A DNA stretch of 64,000 nt from contig NZ_JACIBC010000006.1 in NCBI RefSeq assembly GCF_014195095.1, forward strand, positions 372,001 through 436,000, in the 5' to 3' direction. Of the stretch, positions 33,290 to 42,589 are shown piece after piece. A program made the position numbers and the translations under genes. This stretch comes from Rhizobium sp. BK602. Its GTDB lineage: Bacteria; Pseudomonadota; Alphaproteobacteria; Rhizobiales; Rhizobiaceae. The first letter of the stretch is position 1, and every line of letters starts with the position of its first letter. The notes below the pieces were generated by a model. That model had not been told where the DNA came from, made no database searches, and worked only from the letters and a program-made list of their open reading frames with translations.

Positions 33290-34096
33290 ACCTTGCTCCG
33301 TCCGGCGCTGGCCGGCGATGACGAGTTCGATGTCGTGGCGCTCGAGCATGGCCCGGATATCCGGCGGCGGCATGTTGTCGGTGACCATCATGTCGTAGAT
33401 GGCGGGATCGTCGATGATGATCGGGGCGCTGCGGCCGAATTTGGCGCTGTCGGCGACGATGATGCGGTTTTCGGCGTGCCGCGCCGCCTCGCGGGAAAAC
33501 TCCGCCTCCTCCAGATCGTGCAGCATGAAGCCGGAGGTAGCGTTGACGGCGCCGACGGAGAGCACGGCATGGCGAACATTGAAGCGGCGCAGGAAATTCG
33601 TCGCCTCGGTGCCGAAGGCGCCGCCATCGTGGCTGCGCAGCTCGCCGCCGGCGAAGAAGACGCGATTGCCGTTGCGGGTGGCCAGTGCATGCGCCACCGA
33701 GACGGCATTGGTGACGACGAACAGGTTCTGGTGCTTCTGCAATGCCACGGCAATGAAGGCCGTGGTGGAGCCGATGTCGAGGAAGATCGTATCGCCATCC
33801 TGGATCATCGCCGCGAGGCGGGCGGCGATGAGGCGCTTGGCCTCGGCATTCTCGTTCATGCGGAAATGCAGCGGCGGCTCGATGAAGGAATCCTTGATAT
33901 GCACGCCGCCATGGACCTTGGTCACGAGGCCATTGGCTTCCAGGCTGCGGATATTGCGGCGGATGGTCTCCTCCGAGACGGACAGCCGGTCGGCGAGGAA
34001 CTGGATGCGGCTTGCTCCGCCCGCGAGCCTCAGCTCCTCGAGAATTTCGCGTTCCCGATGGTTCGAATGCGGCGGCGTCTGCGACATGTCCGGCAT
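33287..34096 (-). CDS. DeoR-family transcriptional regulator
   Basis: This 269-residue repressor has the DeoR helix-turn-helix (ASRIQFLADRLSVSEETIRRNI) and a DeoRC sugar-phosphate sensor domain (DTIFLDIGSTTAFIAVAL). I chose the ATG at 34096 with AGGATCGAG upstream. It is divergent from the choline-kinase-like and dimethylglycine-dehydrogenase-like genes, with a 267-base gap, so it is their likely regulator. Its ligand would be expected to be a phosphorylated metabolite, which suits control of a kinase. Confidence 0.87.
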   Translation of the reverse strand: MPDMSQTPPHSNHREREILEELRLAGGASRIQFLADRLSVSEETIRRNIRSLEANGLVTKVHGGVHIKDSFIEPPLHFRMNENAEAKRLIAARLAAMIQDGDTIFLDIGSTTAFIAVALQKHQNLFVVTNAVSVAHALATRNGNRVFFAGGELRSHDGGAFGTEATNFLRRFNVRHAVLSVGAVNATSGFMLHDLEEAEFSREAARHAENRIIVADSAKFGRSAPIIIDDPAIYDMMVTDNMPPPDIRAMLERHDIELVIAGQRRTEQG

Positions 34097-34295
34097 GATC
34101 TCGATCCTATCTGGGGCATGATCCGAAGACAACGCGTCCGCCTGCAATCGGCCCGGTTCGGAATTTTTAAGCCAAATCGCGTCAGGGATGAAGCTTTCTG
34201 TTGACGCTATCCATAGCTTAATATCGATCCGAACCTCCCTCATTCAGGGCAACTCAACAAAAAGCCTCCTGGCCGTTTCATTTTGTGGCTGGCGC

Positions 34296-34324
34296 TTGAC
34301 AGCCCGGCTTTTGTGAGAAACTTT
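34296..34324 (+). promoter_or_regulatory. possible sigma-70 promoter of the kinase/oxidoreductase operon
   Basis: The CTTGACA at 34295-34301 matches the rhizobial -35 consensus. The hexamer 17 bases further (AACTTT) is a weak -10. It lies about 40 bases before the phosphotransferase start. Confidence 0.3.
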
Positions 34325-34363
34325 TCCATCCGAAAGTCGCGCAATCGACGCGCTGGAGGGGGG

Positions 34364-35242
34364 ATGGCCGCAACGCCTGAAGACAGGATACAGGCTCTGG
34401 GTATCTGGCGCGGGCCGGTCGAGATCGTCCCGCTGGTGGGTGGCATCACCAACCGCAACTATCTGGTTACGGATAGCGGCCGGCGTTTCGTCGTCAGGCT
34501 GGGCGCGGATATTCCCGTCCATCATATCAGCCGGGTGAACGAAGTCGCGGCCAGCCGGGCAGCGCATGCGGCGGGGCTGTCGCCCGCCGTCATCCATCAC
34601 GAGCCCGGCATTCTCGTGCTCGATTATATCGACGGCAAGGCGCTTTCGGCGGCAGATATCCGCGACGCCGCGATGTTTGCGCGTGTCGTGTCGCTCGTGC
34701 GCACCTGCCATCGGGACGTCGCCCGGCATTTTCGTGGGAACGCCGCCATCTTCTGGGTCTTCCATGTGGTACGCGACTACGCCGCCTTCCTCGATGAAAA
34801 GGGCAGTCGCTATCGGACATCGCTTGCCTCCTTCCTCGATGCGGCAGAGCGTTTGGAGAAAGCGGCCGGCCCCTTCGACATCGCCTTTGGCCATAATGAT
34901 CTCTTGGCCGCCAATATCCTCGACGACGGCAAGCGCCTCTGGCTGATCGACTGGGACTATGCCGGCTTCAACACGCCGCTCTTCGATCTCGGTGGTCTCG
35001 CCTCCAACAATGAATTCTCCGAGGAGCAGGAAGTCCGGATGCTGGAAGCCTATTTCGAGGCGCCGGCGGATGGCGGTCTGCTTCGGCGCTACCAGGCGAT
35101 GAAATGCGCGTCGCTGCTGCGCGAGACGATGTGGAGCATGGTGTCGGAGATCCATTCCGATATCGATTTCGATTATTCCGCCTATACGAACGAAAATCTG
35201 GCACGCTTCGAGCGCGCCTATCGGTCATTCCGGGAAGCTTGA
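34364..35242 (+). CDS. choline/ethanolamine kinase-like phosphotransferase
   Basis: This 292-residue aminoglycoside-phosphotransferase-fold protein has the catalytic loop AFGHNDLLAANILDD (Brenner-type HxDxxxxN) and the metal-binding LIDWDYAGFNTPLFDLG. An N-terminal VGGITNRNYLV forms the nucleotide loop. These are typical of choline-kinase-like enzymes that phosphorylate small amino alcohols. GGAGGGGGG precedes the ATG at 34364. The next gene begins ten bases after its stop and is a methylamine-type oxidase, so the substrate pool may be choline, an analogue or another N-methylated alcohol. Confidence 0.85.
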   Translation: MAATPEDRIQALGIWRGPVEIVPLVGGITNRNYLVTDSGRRFVVRLGADIPVHHISRVNEVAASRAAHAAGLSPAVIHHEPGILVLDYIDGKALSAADIRDAAMFARVVSLVRTCHRDVARHFRGNAAIFWVFHVVRDYAAFLDEKGSRYRTSLASFLDAAERLEKAAGPFDIAFGHNDLLAANILDDGKRLWLIDWDYAGFNTPLFDLGGLASNNEFSEEQEVRMLEAYFEAPADGGLLRRYQAMKCASLLRETMWSMVSEIHSDIDFDYSAYTNENLARFERAYRSFREA

Positions 35243-35251
35243 GGTGATGTG

Positions 35252-37699
35252 ATGAAGGAACTGCCCAACACGGCCAAGGCGGTCGTCATCGGCGGCGGCA
35301 TTATCGGCTGTTCGACGGCCTATCATCTCGCCAAGCTCGGCCTGACGGATACGGTGCTGCTGGAGCGCAAGAAGCTGACCTCGGGCACCACCTTCCATGC
35401 GGCCGGCCTTGTCGGCCAGTTGCGCACCAGCGCCAACATCACGCAGATGCTCGGCTATTCCGTCGATCTCTACAAGAAGCTCGAGGCCGAGACCGGGCTT
35501 GCCACCGGCTGGAAGATGAATGGCGGGTTGCGCCTTGCCTGTAACGAGGAGCGCTGGACCGAGGTGAAGCGGCAGGCGACCACGGCGCAATCCTTCGGAC
35601 TGGAGATGCAGCTCCTGACGCCGAAGGAGGCTTTCGATCTCTGGCCGCTGATGAACACCGACGACCTGATCGGTGCGGCCTATCTGCCGACCGACGGGCA
35701 GGCCAATCCCTCCGACATTACCCAGGCGCTCGCCAAGGGCGCCCGCATGGCCGGCGTTTCGATCTTCGAGGATACCGAGGTTCTCGATCTGGAGATCGAC
35801 AAGGGCAGGATCAGGGCCGTCATCACCGACAGGGGCCGCATCGAATGCGAGCGTGTCGTGGTCTGCGCCGGACAGTGGACCCGGAGCTTCGCGGCGCGCT
35901 TCGGCGTCAACGTGCCGCTCGTCTCCGTCGAGCATCAATATCTGATCACCGAATCCTTCGGCGTCCCCTCCAACCTGCCGACGCTGCGCGACCCCGACCG
36001 GCTGACCTATTACAAGGAGGATGTCGGCGGGCTGGTCATGGGCGGCTATGAGCCGAACCCCATCCCCTGGGCCGTGGACGGCATTCCCGAGGGCTTCCAC
36101 TACACGCTGCTCGACAGCAATTTCGACCATTTCGAGCAGATCATGGAGCAGGCGCTGGCGCGCGTGCCGGGGCTGGAGACGGCCGGCGTGAAGCAGCTGC
36201 TGAACGGCCCCGAGAGCTTTACGCCGGACGGCAACTTCATTCTCGGCGAGGCGCCGGAACTCAGGAACTTCTTCGTCGGCGCCGGCTTCAACGCCTTCGG
36301 CATCGCCTCCGCCGGCGGGGCCGGCATGGCGCTCGCCGAATGGGTGGTGAAGGGCGAGCCGCCCTACGATCTCTGGCCGGTGGATATCCGCCGCTTCGGC
36401 CGTCCGCATTTCGACACCGACTGGGTGCGCACCCGCACGCTGGAGGCCTATGGCAAGCATTACACCATGGCCTGGCCCTTCGAGGAGCATTCCAGCGGCC
36501 GTCCCTGCCGCAAGTCGCCGCTCTACGACCGGCTGAAGGCACAGGGCGCCTGCTTCGGCGAAAAGCTCGGCTGGGAGCGGCCGAACTGGTTTGCCGATCT
36601 CTTCGCCGGGGAGGAGCCGAGGGACGTCTATACCTATGGCAGGCAGAACTGGTTCGATGCCGTGGGGCGCGAGCACAAAGCGGTGCGCGAAGCGGCCGTC
36701 ATCTTCGACCAGACCTCCTTCGCCAAATTCGTGCTCAAGGGGCGGGATGCCGAGGCAGCGATCTCCTGGATCGCCTCCAACGACGTGTCGAAGCCGGTGG
36801 GCGCGCTGACCTATACCCAGATGCTGAACGACCGGGGCGGCATCGAATGCGACGTCACCGTTGCCCGCATCGCCGAGACTGAATTCTACATCACCACGGG
36901 CACGGGCTTCGCCACGCATGATTTCGACTGGATCGCGCGGAACATCCCGACAGACATGCATGCCGAGCTGGTGGATGTGACCTCGGCCTATTCCGTCCTG
37001 TCGCTGATGGGGCCGCATGCGCGCGCAGTGCTGGAAGCCGTCACCTCGGACGATGTTTCCAACGCCGCATTCCCCTTCGGGCGGGTGAAGACCGTCGGCA
37101 TCGCCGGCTGCCCCGTCCGGGCGCTGCGCATCACCTATGTCGGCGAGCTCGGCTACGAGCTGCATGTGCCGGTCGAATATGCCACCACCGTCTATGACGC
37201 GCTGATGGCGGCCGGCCGTGACCATGGCCTCGTCAATGCCGGCTACCGCGCCATCGAAAGCTGCCGGCTGGAAAAGGGCTATCGCGCCTGGGGCGCCGAT
37301 ATCGGCCCGGACCACACGCCGATCGAGGCGGGGCTCGGCTGGGCCGTGAAGATCAAGAAGGGCACCGCCTTCCGGGGCCGCGAGGCCATCGAGCGGCAAC
37401 TGGCATCCGGCGTGAAGAAGATGCTCGCCTGCTTCGTGCCCGACGATCCCGAAACCGTGCTTCTCGGCCGCGAGACCATCTACCGCGACGGCCAGCGCGT
37501 CGGCTGGCTGTCGAGCGGCGGCTACGGCTACACGATCGGCAAGGCCATCGGCTACGGTTATGTTCGCGATCCCAGTGGGGTGACGGAGGACTTCGTGCTT
37601 TCTGGCCGTTACGAGCTTGATGTGGCGCAGCGGCGTGTGCCGTGCCAGGTGTCGTTGAGGCCGCTTTATGATCCGCAGATGGCGCGGATCAAAGGGTGA
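35252..37699 (+). CDS. dimethylglycine/sarcosine dehydrogenase-like flavoprotein with GcvT domain
   Basis: This 815-residue fusion has an N-terminal DAO-type FAD domain (VVIGGGIIGCSTAYHLA at residues 11-27). The TTFHAAGLVG motif includes the histidine (about residue 49) that carries covalent FAD in dimethylglycine and sarcosine dehydrogenases. From about 430 it is a glycine-cleavage T-protein-like aminomethyltransferase domain (MLNDRGGIECDVTVARI; IESCRLEKGYRAWGADIG). The enzyme demethylates an N-methyl amine oxidatively, passing formaldehyde to tetrahydrofolate. It is translated right after the choline-kinase-like gene. Confidence 0.88.
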   Translation: MKELPNTAKAVVIGGGIIGCSTAYHLAKLGLTDTVLLERKKLTSGTTFHAAGLVGQLRTSANITQMLGYSVDLYKKLEAETGLATGWKMNGGLRLACNEERWTEVKRQATTAQSFGLEMQLLTPKEAFDLWPLMNTDDLIGAAYLPTDGQANPSDITQALAKGARMAGVSIFEDTEVLDLEIDKGRIRAVITDRGRIECERVVVCAGQWTRSFAARFGVNVPLVSVEHQYLITESFGVPSNLPTLRDPDRLTYYKEDVGGLVMGGYEPNPIPWAVDGIPEGFHYTLLDSNFDHFEQIMEQALARVPGLETAGVKQLLNGPESFTPDGNFILGEAPELRNFFVGAGFNAFGIASAGGAGMALAEWVVKGEPPYDLWPVDIRRFGRPHFDTDWVRTRTLEAYGKHYTMAWPFEEHSSGRPCRKSPLYDRLKAQGACFGEKLGWERPNWFADLFAGEEPRDVYTYGRQNWFDAVGREHKAVREAAVIFDQTSFAKFVLKGRDAEAAISWIASNDVSKPVGALTYTQMLNDRGGIECDVTVARIAETEFYITTGTGFATHDFDWIARNIPTDMHAELVDVTSAYSVLSLMGPHARAVLEAVTSDDVSNAAFPFGRVKTVGIAGCPVRALRITYVGELGYELHVPVEYATTVYDALMAAGRDHGLVNAGYRAIESCRLEKGYRAWGADIGPDHTPIEAGLGWAVKIKKGTAFRGREAIERQLASGVKKMLACFVPDDPETVLLGRETIYRDGQRVGWLSSGGYGYTIGKAIGYGYVRDPSGVTEDFVLSGRYELDVAQRRVPCQVSLRPLYDPQMARIKG

Positions 37700-37812
37700 T
37701 TGGGGAAGGTGCGTGGATTTGGGCAGGCTCAAGCAGAATGGTGCAGCAAGCGCGACCAGCCGCTCCGGGATTATGAGATTGGCTGGATTGGGCCGACAGT
37801 GAGCAACAGGCC

Positions 37813-38241
37813 TCAATTAATCATTAGTGCAAATTTCTCTTGATTAAGTGATCGCTTCTTTATGTAGCGAGACAGAGCCGCGTACTGAACCCCCATTCCA
37901 ACAAGCGTCAGAATTTGAATCAATAGAACTACTGACAGGCCGACTAAAAAATCCGCCAGTGGATATTGGGAGGCGCGTGCGAGTGTCTTTGACAAGGGCC
38001 CAATGTCTTCAATGATAGTCGCAATAAATCCGACTAGGAATGCCCATTTGATCATCTGCCAGAACCTAGCGGAGGCGAGACGTAAATTGAAAGCATAACA
38101 TGCGGTTACCACTGTCACAGGCAATTGCAAAACCACAAAGAAATAGTGCAATATTGTGGCCTCGTATCCTCCAGAAAACCAGTACTGCAGCGTGTTTAAA
38201 TATGAGATAATCGATAGTACAGCGACTATTTTCCAACCCAT
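37813..38241 (-). CDS. hypothetical membrane protein in an AT-rich patch
   Basis: This 142-residue protein has four predicted membrane helices (IVAVLSIISYLNTLQYW, ILHYFFVVLQLPVTVVTAC, WAFLVGFIATIIEDIG, FLVGLSVVLLIQILTLVGMG) and a basic C-terminal tail (RYIKKRSLNQEKF). I recognise no family. The ATG at 38241 has GGGGAAGC upstream; a GTG at 38283 is the alternative. Base composition and codon use (many A/T-ending codons) differ from all neighbours, which suggests recent acquisition. It has no operon partner. Confidence 0.65.
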   Translation of the reverse strand: MGWKIVAVLSIISYLNTLQYWFSGGYEATILHYFFVVLQLPVTVVTACYAFNLRLASARFWQMIKWAFLVGFIATIIEDIGPLSKTLARASQYPLADFLVGLSVVLLIQILTLVGMGVQYAALSRYIKKRSLNQEKFALMIN

Positions 38242-38534
38242 CGCGCTTCCCCGAGGCACGCAAAGAACATCCGAGAACCTCACGTTAAAACCGTGAAGAA
38301 ACTGTAATTTTCCGCCCTTAAGTTGTAATTTTGGTATGAAAAAGTCAGCAATAGACGTGGTGGCGGTTCTGAGCTAAAGGTCACCGCTGATGGCAATTTG
38401 CTCTATCGGATCGGGATAAGCCACTTCCCCTTCCAAAACCTGTGATCTGCCGATCCCATCCCTTGCCATTTCCTTGACACGCCGCCGCTTTCCTCCTCAA
38501 TCGACATGCTGACAACAGACGGAGGCCGGAGGCG

Positions 38535-39236
38535 ATGGCGGAAGCGAGCATCAAGCTGGAGGAAAGCTGGAAAGAGGCGCTGTCTCAGGAATTCGCCAGC
38601 CCCTATATGCAGCAGCTCAAATCCTTTCTCGTCGAGGAGAAGCAGCGCGGCAAGGTGATCTTCCCGCGCGGCAGCGAATATTTCCGGGCGCTGGACCTGA
38701 CGCCGCTCGACGAGGTGCAGGTGGTGATCCTGGGCCAGGACCCTTATCACGGCTTCGGCCAGGCGCATGGGCTGTGTTTCAGCGTCCGTCCCGGCGTGCG
38801 CATTCCGCCGTCGCTGGTCAATATCTACAAGGAGCTGGAGACCGATCTCGGTATTCCGCCGGCCCGTCACGGCTTTCTCGAAAGCTGGGCGAAGCAGGGC
38901 GTGCTACTGCTGAACAGCGTGCTGACCGTCGAGGAATCGCAGGCCGCCTCGCATCAGGGCAAGGGCTGGGAGCGTTTCACCGATGCCGTCATCCGCAGGG
39001 TCAACGACGAATGCGACGGCGTCGTCTTCATGCTCTGGGGCTCCTATGCGCAAAAGAAGGCCGCTTTCGTCGATACCGAGCGCCATCTGGTGCTGAAATC
39101 AGTGCACCCATCGCCGCTGTCGGCCCATAACGGCTTCTTCGGCTGCCGGCATTTCTCCAAGGCCAACGCCTATCTGGAAGACCATGGCCGCGAGCCGATC
39201 GAATGGGCTTTGCCGGCCAATCCGGGTAATAGCTGA
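38535..39236 (+). CDS. ung: uracil-DNA glycosylase
   Basis: This 233-residue family 1 UDG removes uracil from DNA in base excision repair. The catalytic water-activating motif VVILGQDPYHGFGQAHG is near residue 60, with its aspartate in GQDPYH. The conserved LLLNSVLTVEESQAASH follows, and the minor-groove loop HPSPLSAHNGFFGCRHFSKA with its catalytic histidine is near residue 195. Length and all motifs match typical Ung. It appears to be a single-gene unit with a GGAGGCG Shine-Dalgarno. Confidence 0.95.
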   Translation: MAEASIKLEESWKEALSQEFASPYMQQLKSFLVEEKQRGKVIFPRGSEYFRALDLTPLDEVQVVILGQDPYHGFGQAHGLCFSVRPGVRIPPSLVNIYKELETDLGIPPARHGFLESWAKQGVLLLNSVLTVEESQAASHQGKGWERFTDAVIRRVNDECDGVVFMLWGSYAQKKAAFVDTERHLVLKSVHPSPLSAHNGFFGCRHFSKANAYLEDHGREPIEWALPANPGNS

Positions 39237-39379
39237 AATGAGATTGAACGATCATCTTTCATCGTTCAATAATTGGAGACAATCCGTTTGGCACTTGAGG
39301 GCTATCGAAACGAGGCTCGCAGGACCATCTTCTGCCCATGAGAAACGCCTGCCGTTGCGGGCGAGACAAGGGGTTAGAG

Positions 39380-40312
39380 ATGCTCAATCAGATCAAGGGT
39401 CTTCACCACGTTACCTCGATGGCGGAAGACGCCCGCACCAACAATAAGTTCTTCACCAACACGCTCGGTCTGCGCCGCGTCAAGAAGACCGTCAACTTCG
39501 ACGCGCCCGATGTCTATCACCTCTATTATGGTGACGAAGTCGGCACGCCCGGCACGATCATGACCTATTTCCCGTTCCCGAAGATGGCGCGCGGTCGTCC
39601 CGGCACCGGCGAAGTCGGCAATACCGTCTTCTCCATTCCGGAAGGAGCGCTCGGCTATTGGACGGAGCGGCTCGGCCAGCAGGGCGTGGAAGGCCTGAAA
39701 GCCGATGAGTCCTTCGGTCAGAAGCGCCTGCATTTCGCCGGCCCCGATGGAGACGGTTTTGCGCTTGTTGAGGTCAAGGATGACAAGCGTGATCCTTGGA
39801 CGCACAACGGCGTCGATGCCGAACATGCCATCCGGGGCTTCCATTCCGTCGCCATGCGGCTCAGGGACGAGGGCGCTACGGCCGAACTGCTGAAATATAT
39901 GGGCTATGAAGTGGTCGATACGCATGAAGGCATCAAGCGGCTTGCCATTCCCGGCGGCAATGGTGCCGACTATGTCGATCTCGAAACCATGCCGAACATC
40001 AACCGCGCGCTTCCGGGCGCCGGCTCCGTCCACCACGTCGCCTTCGCCGTCGAGAACCGCGCCAAGCAGCTGGAGGTGCGCAAGGCACTGATGGATACGG
40101 GTTATCAGGTGACCCCGGTGATCGACCGCGATTACTTCTGGGCGATCTATTTCCGCACGCCGGGCGGTGTGCTGTTCGAAGTCGCCACCAACGAGCCCGG
40201 CTTCGACCGCGACGAGGATACGGCCCATCTCGGCGAGGCGCTGAAGCTGCCGGAACAGCATGCGCATCTGCGCGGCCTGATCGAGCAGCATCTCGAGCCG
40301 CTCGAAGGCTAA
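39380..40312 (+). CDS. VOC-fold ring-cleaving dioxygenase, MhqO-like
   Basis: This 310-residue two-module vicinal-oxygen-chelate protein has metal ligands in IKGLHHVTSMAED (N-terminal His), GSVHHVAFAVEN (second module His) and LFEVATNEPGF (Glu). These mark the hydroquinone-type ring-cleaving dioxygenases such as MhqO/MhqA and LinE. I placed the start at 39380, after AAGGGGTTAGAG. It is followed 11 bases later by an esterase of the MhqD type, so the pair probably detoxifies hydroquinones or cleaves an aromatic product. Confidence 0.87.
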   Translation: MLNQIKGLHHVTSMAEDARTNNKFFTNTLGLRRVKKTVNFDAPDVYHLYYGDEVGTPGTIMTYFPFPKMARGRPGTGEVGNTVFSIPEGALGYWTERLGQQGVEGLKADESFGQKRLHFAGPDGDGFALVEVKDDKRDPWTHNGVDAEHAIRGFHSVAMRLRDEGATAELLKYMGYEVVDTHEGIKRLAIPGGNGADYVDLETMPNINRALPGAGSVHHVAFAVENRAKQLEVRKALMDTGYQVTPVIDRDYFWAIYFRTPGGVLFEVATNEPGFDRDEDTAHLGEALKLPEQHAHLRGLIEQHLEPLEG

Positions 40313-40323
40313 CGAGGGAGACG

Positions 40324-40938
40324 ATGATGACGGATATGATCTATGCGCACCGGGTGAAATCCGGTGCGCCGGGCAAGCCGATCCTGTTCACCTTTCATGG
40401 CACCGGCGGCGACGAGAACCAGTTCTTCGATTTCGGCGCCCGCCTGCTGCCGGAAGCGACCATCGTCTCGCCGCGTGGCGATGTTTCCGAACATGGTGCG
40501 GCGCGGTTCTTCCGCCGCACGGGCGAGGGCGTCTACGACATGGCCGACCTTGCCCGCGCCACGCAGAAAATGGCGGCCTATGTCAAAGGTCTGGCAGCCG
40601 ATCACGGCGCCGGGCCGATACTCGGCCTTGGCTTCTCGAATGGCGCGAATATCCTCGCCAATGTGCTGATCGAGCACGGCGATCTCTTCGATGCCGCCGT
40701 GCTGATGCATCCGCTGATTCCGTTCCAGCCGCGCGACAATGCCGGCCTGGAAGGGCGGCGCGTTTTGATCACCGCCGGCGAACGCGACCCGATCTCGCCG
40801 GCGCCGGTGACCAAGGCACTGGCGGATTATTTCGCGCGGCAGAAAGCGGACGTGACGCTCGAATGGCATCCGGGCGGCCACGATATCCGCCCGAACGAGA
40901 TCGAGGCGATCCGGGGCTTTTTGGCGCCGTACGCGTAA
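40324..40938 (+). CDS. alpha/beta hydrolase, carboxylesterase of MhqD type
   Basis: This 204-residue phospholipase/carboxylesterase-family protein has an oxyanion region FTFHGTGGDENQ, nucleophile GLGFSNGAN (GxSxG), acid in TAGERDPISP and histidine in HPGGHDIRP. In Bacillus the equivalent MhqD sits beside MhqO and MhqE in the quinone-responsive operon. Here it follows the MhqO-like dioxygenase with a GAGGGAG Shine-Dalgarno. Two adjacent ATGs at 40324 and 40327 are both possible starts. Confidence 0.85.
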   Translation: MMTDMIYAHRVKSGAPGKPILFTFHGTGGDENQFFDFGARLLPEATIVSPRGDVSEHGAARFFRRTGEGVYDMADLARATQKMAAYVKGLAADHGAGPILGLGFSNGANILANVLIEHGDLFDAAVLMHPLIPFQPRDNAGLEGRRVLITAGERDPISPAPVTKALADYFARQKADVTLEWHPGGHDIRPNEIEAIRGFLAPYA

Positions 40939-40951
40939 AGGCATGTAAAGT

Positions 40952-40988
40952 TCGGGCGCGAGGCGGTCATCGACAGCCCTGCGCCCGA
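40952..40988. terminator. hairpin between convergent genes
   Basis: The eight-base arms TCGGGCGC and GCGCCCGA flank a loop with a short inner AGG/CCT pairing, between the esterase stop and the convergent hypothetical gene stop. No U-tract. Confidence 0.45.
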
Positions 40989-41414
40989 CTACTTCCCGAT
41001 CATCATCACCATGCTTATCGCCTGGGTCTCGGCCGCGCGCCTGTCCGCCTGGGCAATATAGTCCGGCCCACAGAATAGCTTCAGGTTCGTGGCATCCGTG
41101 TCATCGAGCTCCGCGTGCCCGGATTTCGCGATGACGATGCGCCAGGCGCAGCCGAGCATCTTGTCGGGCTGGATAGCCTTGTCGCAGCCAGTGCTCAGGC
41201 AGAAGGCGACGTTTCGCTGTGCCTGATATTTCCCGTCGATGGCATCGCCGTATTCGGTTTTCCAGGTGTCTCGCGTGTGTCGGCAGGCTCCCGGATTGGC
41301 GCTCTGGCTGCAATCCACGAGGGGATTGATATAGCTTTCGGCCACAGGCCATGGCACGGCATCGACCAGGCTCACGCAGCCGCATGCAAACAGGCCTGCC
41401 AGCAATAGCTGCAT
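40989..41414 (-). CDS. hypothetical secreted or lipoprotein-like protein
   Basis: This 141-residue protein begins with a hydrophobic signal (MQLLLAGLFACGCVSLVDA), with either a lipobox-like LFAC or a standard signal peptidase site after VDA. The mature part has several cysteines (VDCSQSANPGAC, VAFCLSTGC, LGCAWR, LFCGPDY) that could form disulfides in the periplasm. No family recognised. The ATG at 41414 has GAGGGAGAG upstream; the longer frame above it is not protein-like. Confidence 0.65.
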   Translation of the reverse strand: MQLLLAGLFACGCVSLVDAVPWPVAESYINPLVDCSQSANPGACRHTRDTWKTEYGDAIDGKYQAQRNVAFCLSTGCDKAIQPDKMLGCAWRIVIAKSGHAELDDTDATNLKLFCGPDYIAQADRRAAETQAISMVMMIGK

Positions 41415-41631
41415 TGTCTCTCCCTCTGCCGAATCATCCATACCGTAAAGCCGCTCGAAATATCCGCAAGACGGGTGGAACGATTTGGCTTGAGGTGGGC
41501 GTGGCGGTTCTGCAACCGCAGCATTTTCTTCTCGCGCCCGCGACATGCAAGCCGCAAGCATGGCTTGTGGGCCGTTTCGGCGCTCGCTAATAGTCGAGGC
41601 ATAAAACATAAGCATGTCGGGAGGATTCGTC

Positions 41632-42528
41632 GTGACGCTGGCGGAGCAGCAGCAATATCGCCTGGGTGTGACCTATGTGGCGCTTTCGGCCTTGGCGTGG
41701 TCGATGTCGGGCCTGTTCGTGCGTACGATCCATGCCGACCTGATGACCATTCTGTTCTGCCGCGGCATCGTCGCTGGTCTCGGCGTCTTCGCGCTGTTTT
41801 TCTACATCGAGCGCGGCAATGCCTGGCGGATTCTTCGCTCGATGCGCTGGCCGTCGCTGGCCGCGACGGTTTTCTCCACGACCGCGATGATCGGCGGTAT
41901 CGGCTCGATCTATTATACCTCGATCGCCGATGCGATGGTGATCTATGCGACCGTGCCGTTCGTCACGGCCGGCGTCGCCTTTGTCTTTATCCGCGAGCGC
42001 CCGAGCGCGGCCACGCTCGTTGCCAGCATCGTTGCCCTGATCGGCGTGCTGGTGATGCTTTCCGGCGAGGCCGACGGCGACGGCAGCTGGTTCGGCAAGG
42101 GGCTTGCCGTCGTCATGACCCTGGCCGTTGCCGGCCTTGCCGTCATCATGCGGCAGCACCGGGACGTGCCGATGCTGCCGGCGATGGCACTGTCCGCATG
42201 GCTTTGCTCTTTCGTCACCTTCTGGTTTGCGTCGCCGGCCATGGTGACGGGACATGATCTGGGGCTCATCATCGCCTTCGGCCTCGTGCAGAGCGCCATG
42301 GGCCTCAGCCTCTATACCTTCGGTTCGCGCTTGATCCCGGCCGCGGACGCCACGTTGATCACGTCGCTGGAGGTGCCGCTCACGCCCCTGTGGGTCTGGC
42401 TGTTCCTGTCGGAGCTGCCCTCGAAGGCGACCCTGATCGGCGGGCCGATCGTGCTTGCCGCGCTCTTCGGCCATATCCTGCTGGAAGTGCGTCGAAACCG
42501 GGTGAAGGAGCCCGTCCAGGTGCTTTGA
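41632..42528 (+). CDS. EamA/DMT-family transporter
   Basis: This 298-residue membrane protein has ten hydrophobic segments and EamA repeats (YVALSALAWSMSGLFVRTI; SLEVPLTPLWVWLFLSELP). I chose the GTG at 41632 because GGGAGGA lies seven bases before it; the ATG at 41614 is an alternative. It is a single transporter gene upstream of the RidA/VOC pair with a 61-base gap and may export a reactive amine or imine product; the substrate is unknown. Confidence 0.87.
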   Translation: MTLAEQQQYRLGVTYVALSALAWSMSGLFVRTIHADLMTILFCRGIVAGLGVFALFFYIERGNAWRILRSMRWPSLAATVFSTTAMIGGIGSIYYTSIADAMVIYATVPFVTAGVAFVFIRERPSAATLVASIVALIGVLVMLSGEADGDGSWFGKGLAVVMTLAVAGLAVIMRQHRDVPMLPAMALSAWLCSFVTFWFASPAMVTGHDLGLIIAFGLVQSAMGLSLYTFGSRLIPAADATLITSLEVPLTPLWVWLFLSELPSKATLIGGPIVLAALFGHILLEVRRNRVKEPVQVL

Positions 42529-42589
42529 ACGGCTTGCCCGCCCGGCATCGAAGTGCTGAAATCGGCCCGACCACAAGGACCCACAGCCG

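Noticed and set aside
35225..37816. 863-codon minus-strand ORF
   Set aside because: Shadow of the dimethylglycine-dehydrogenase-like gene; no conserved motif and no start context.
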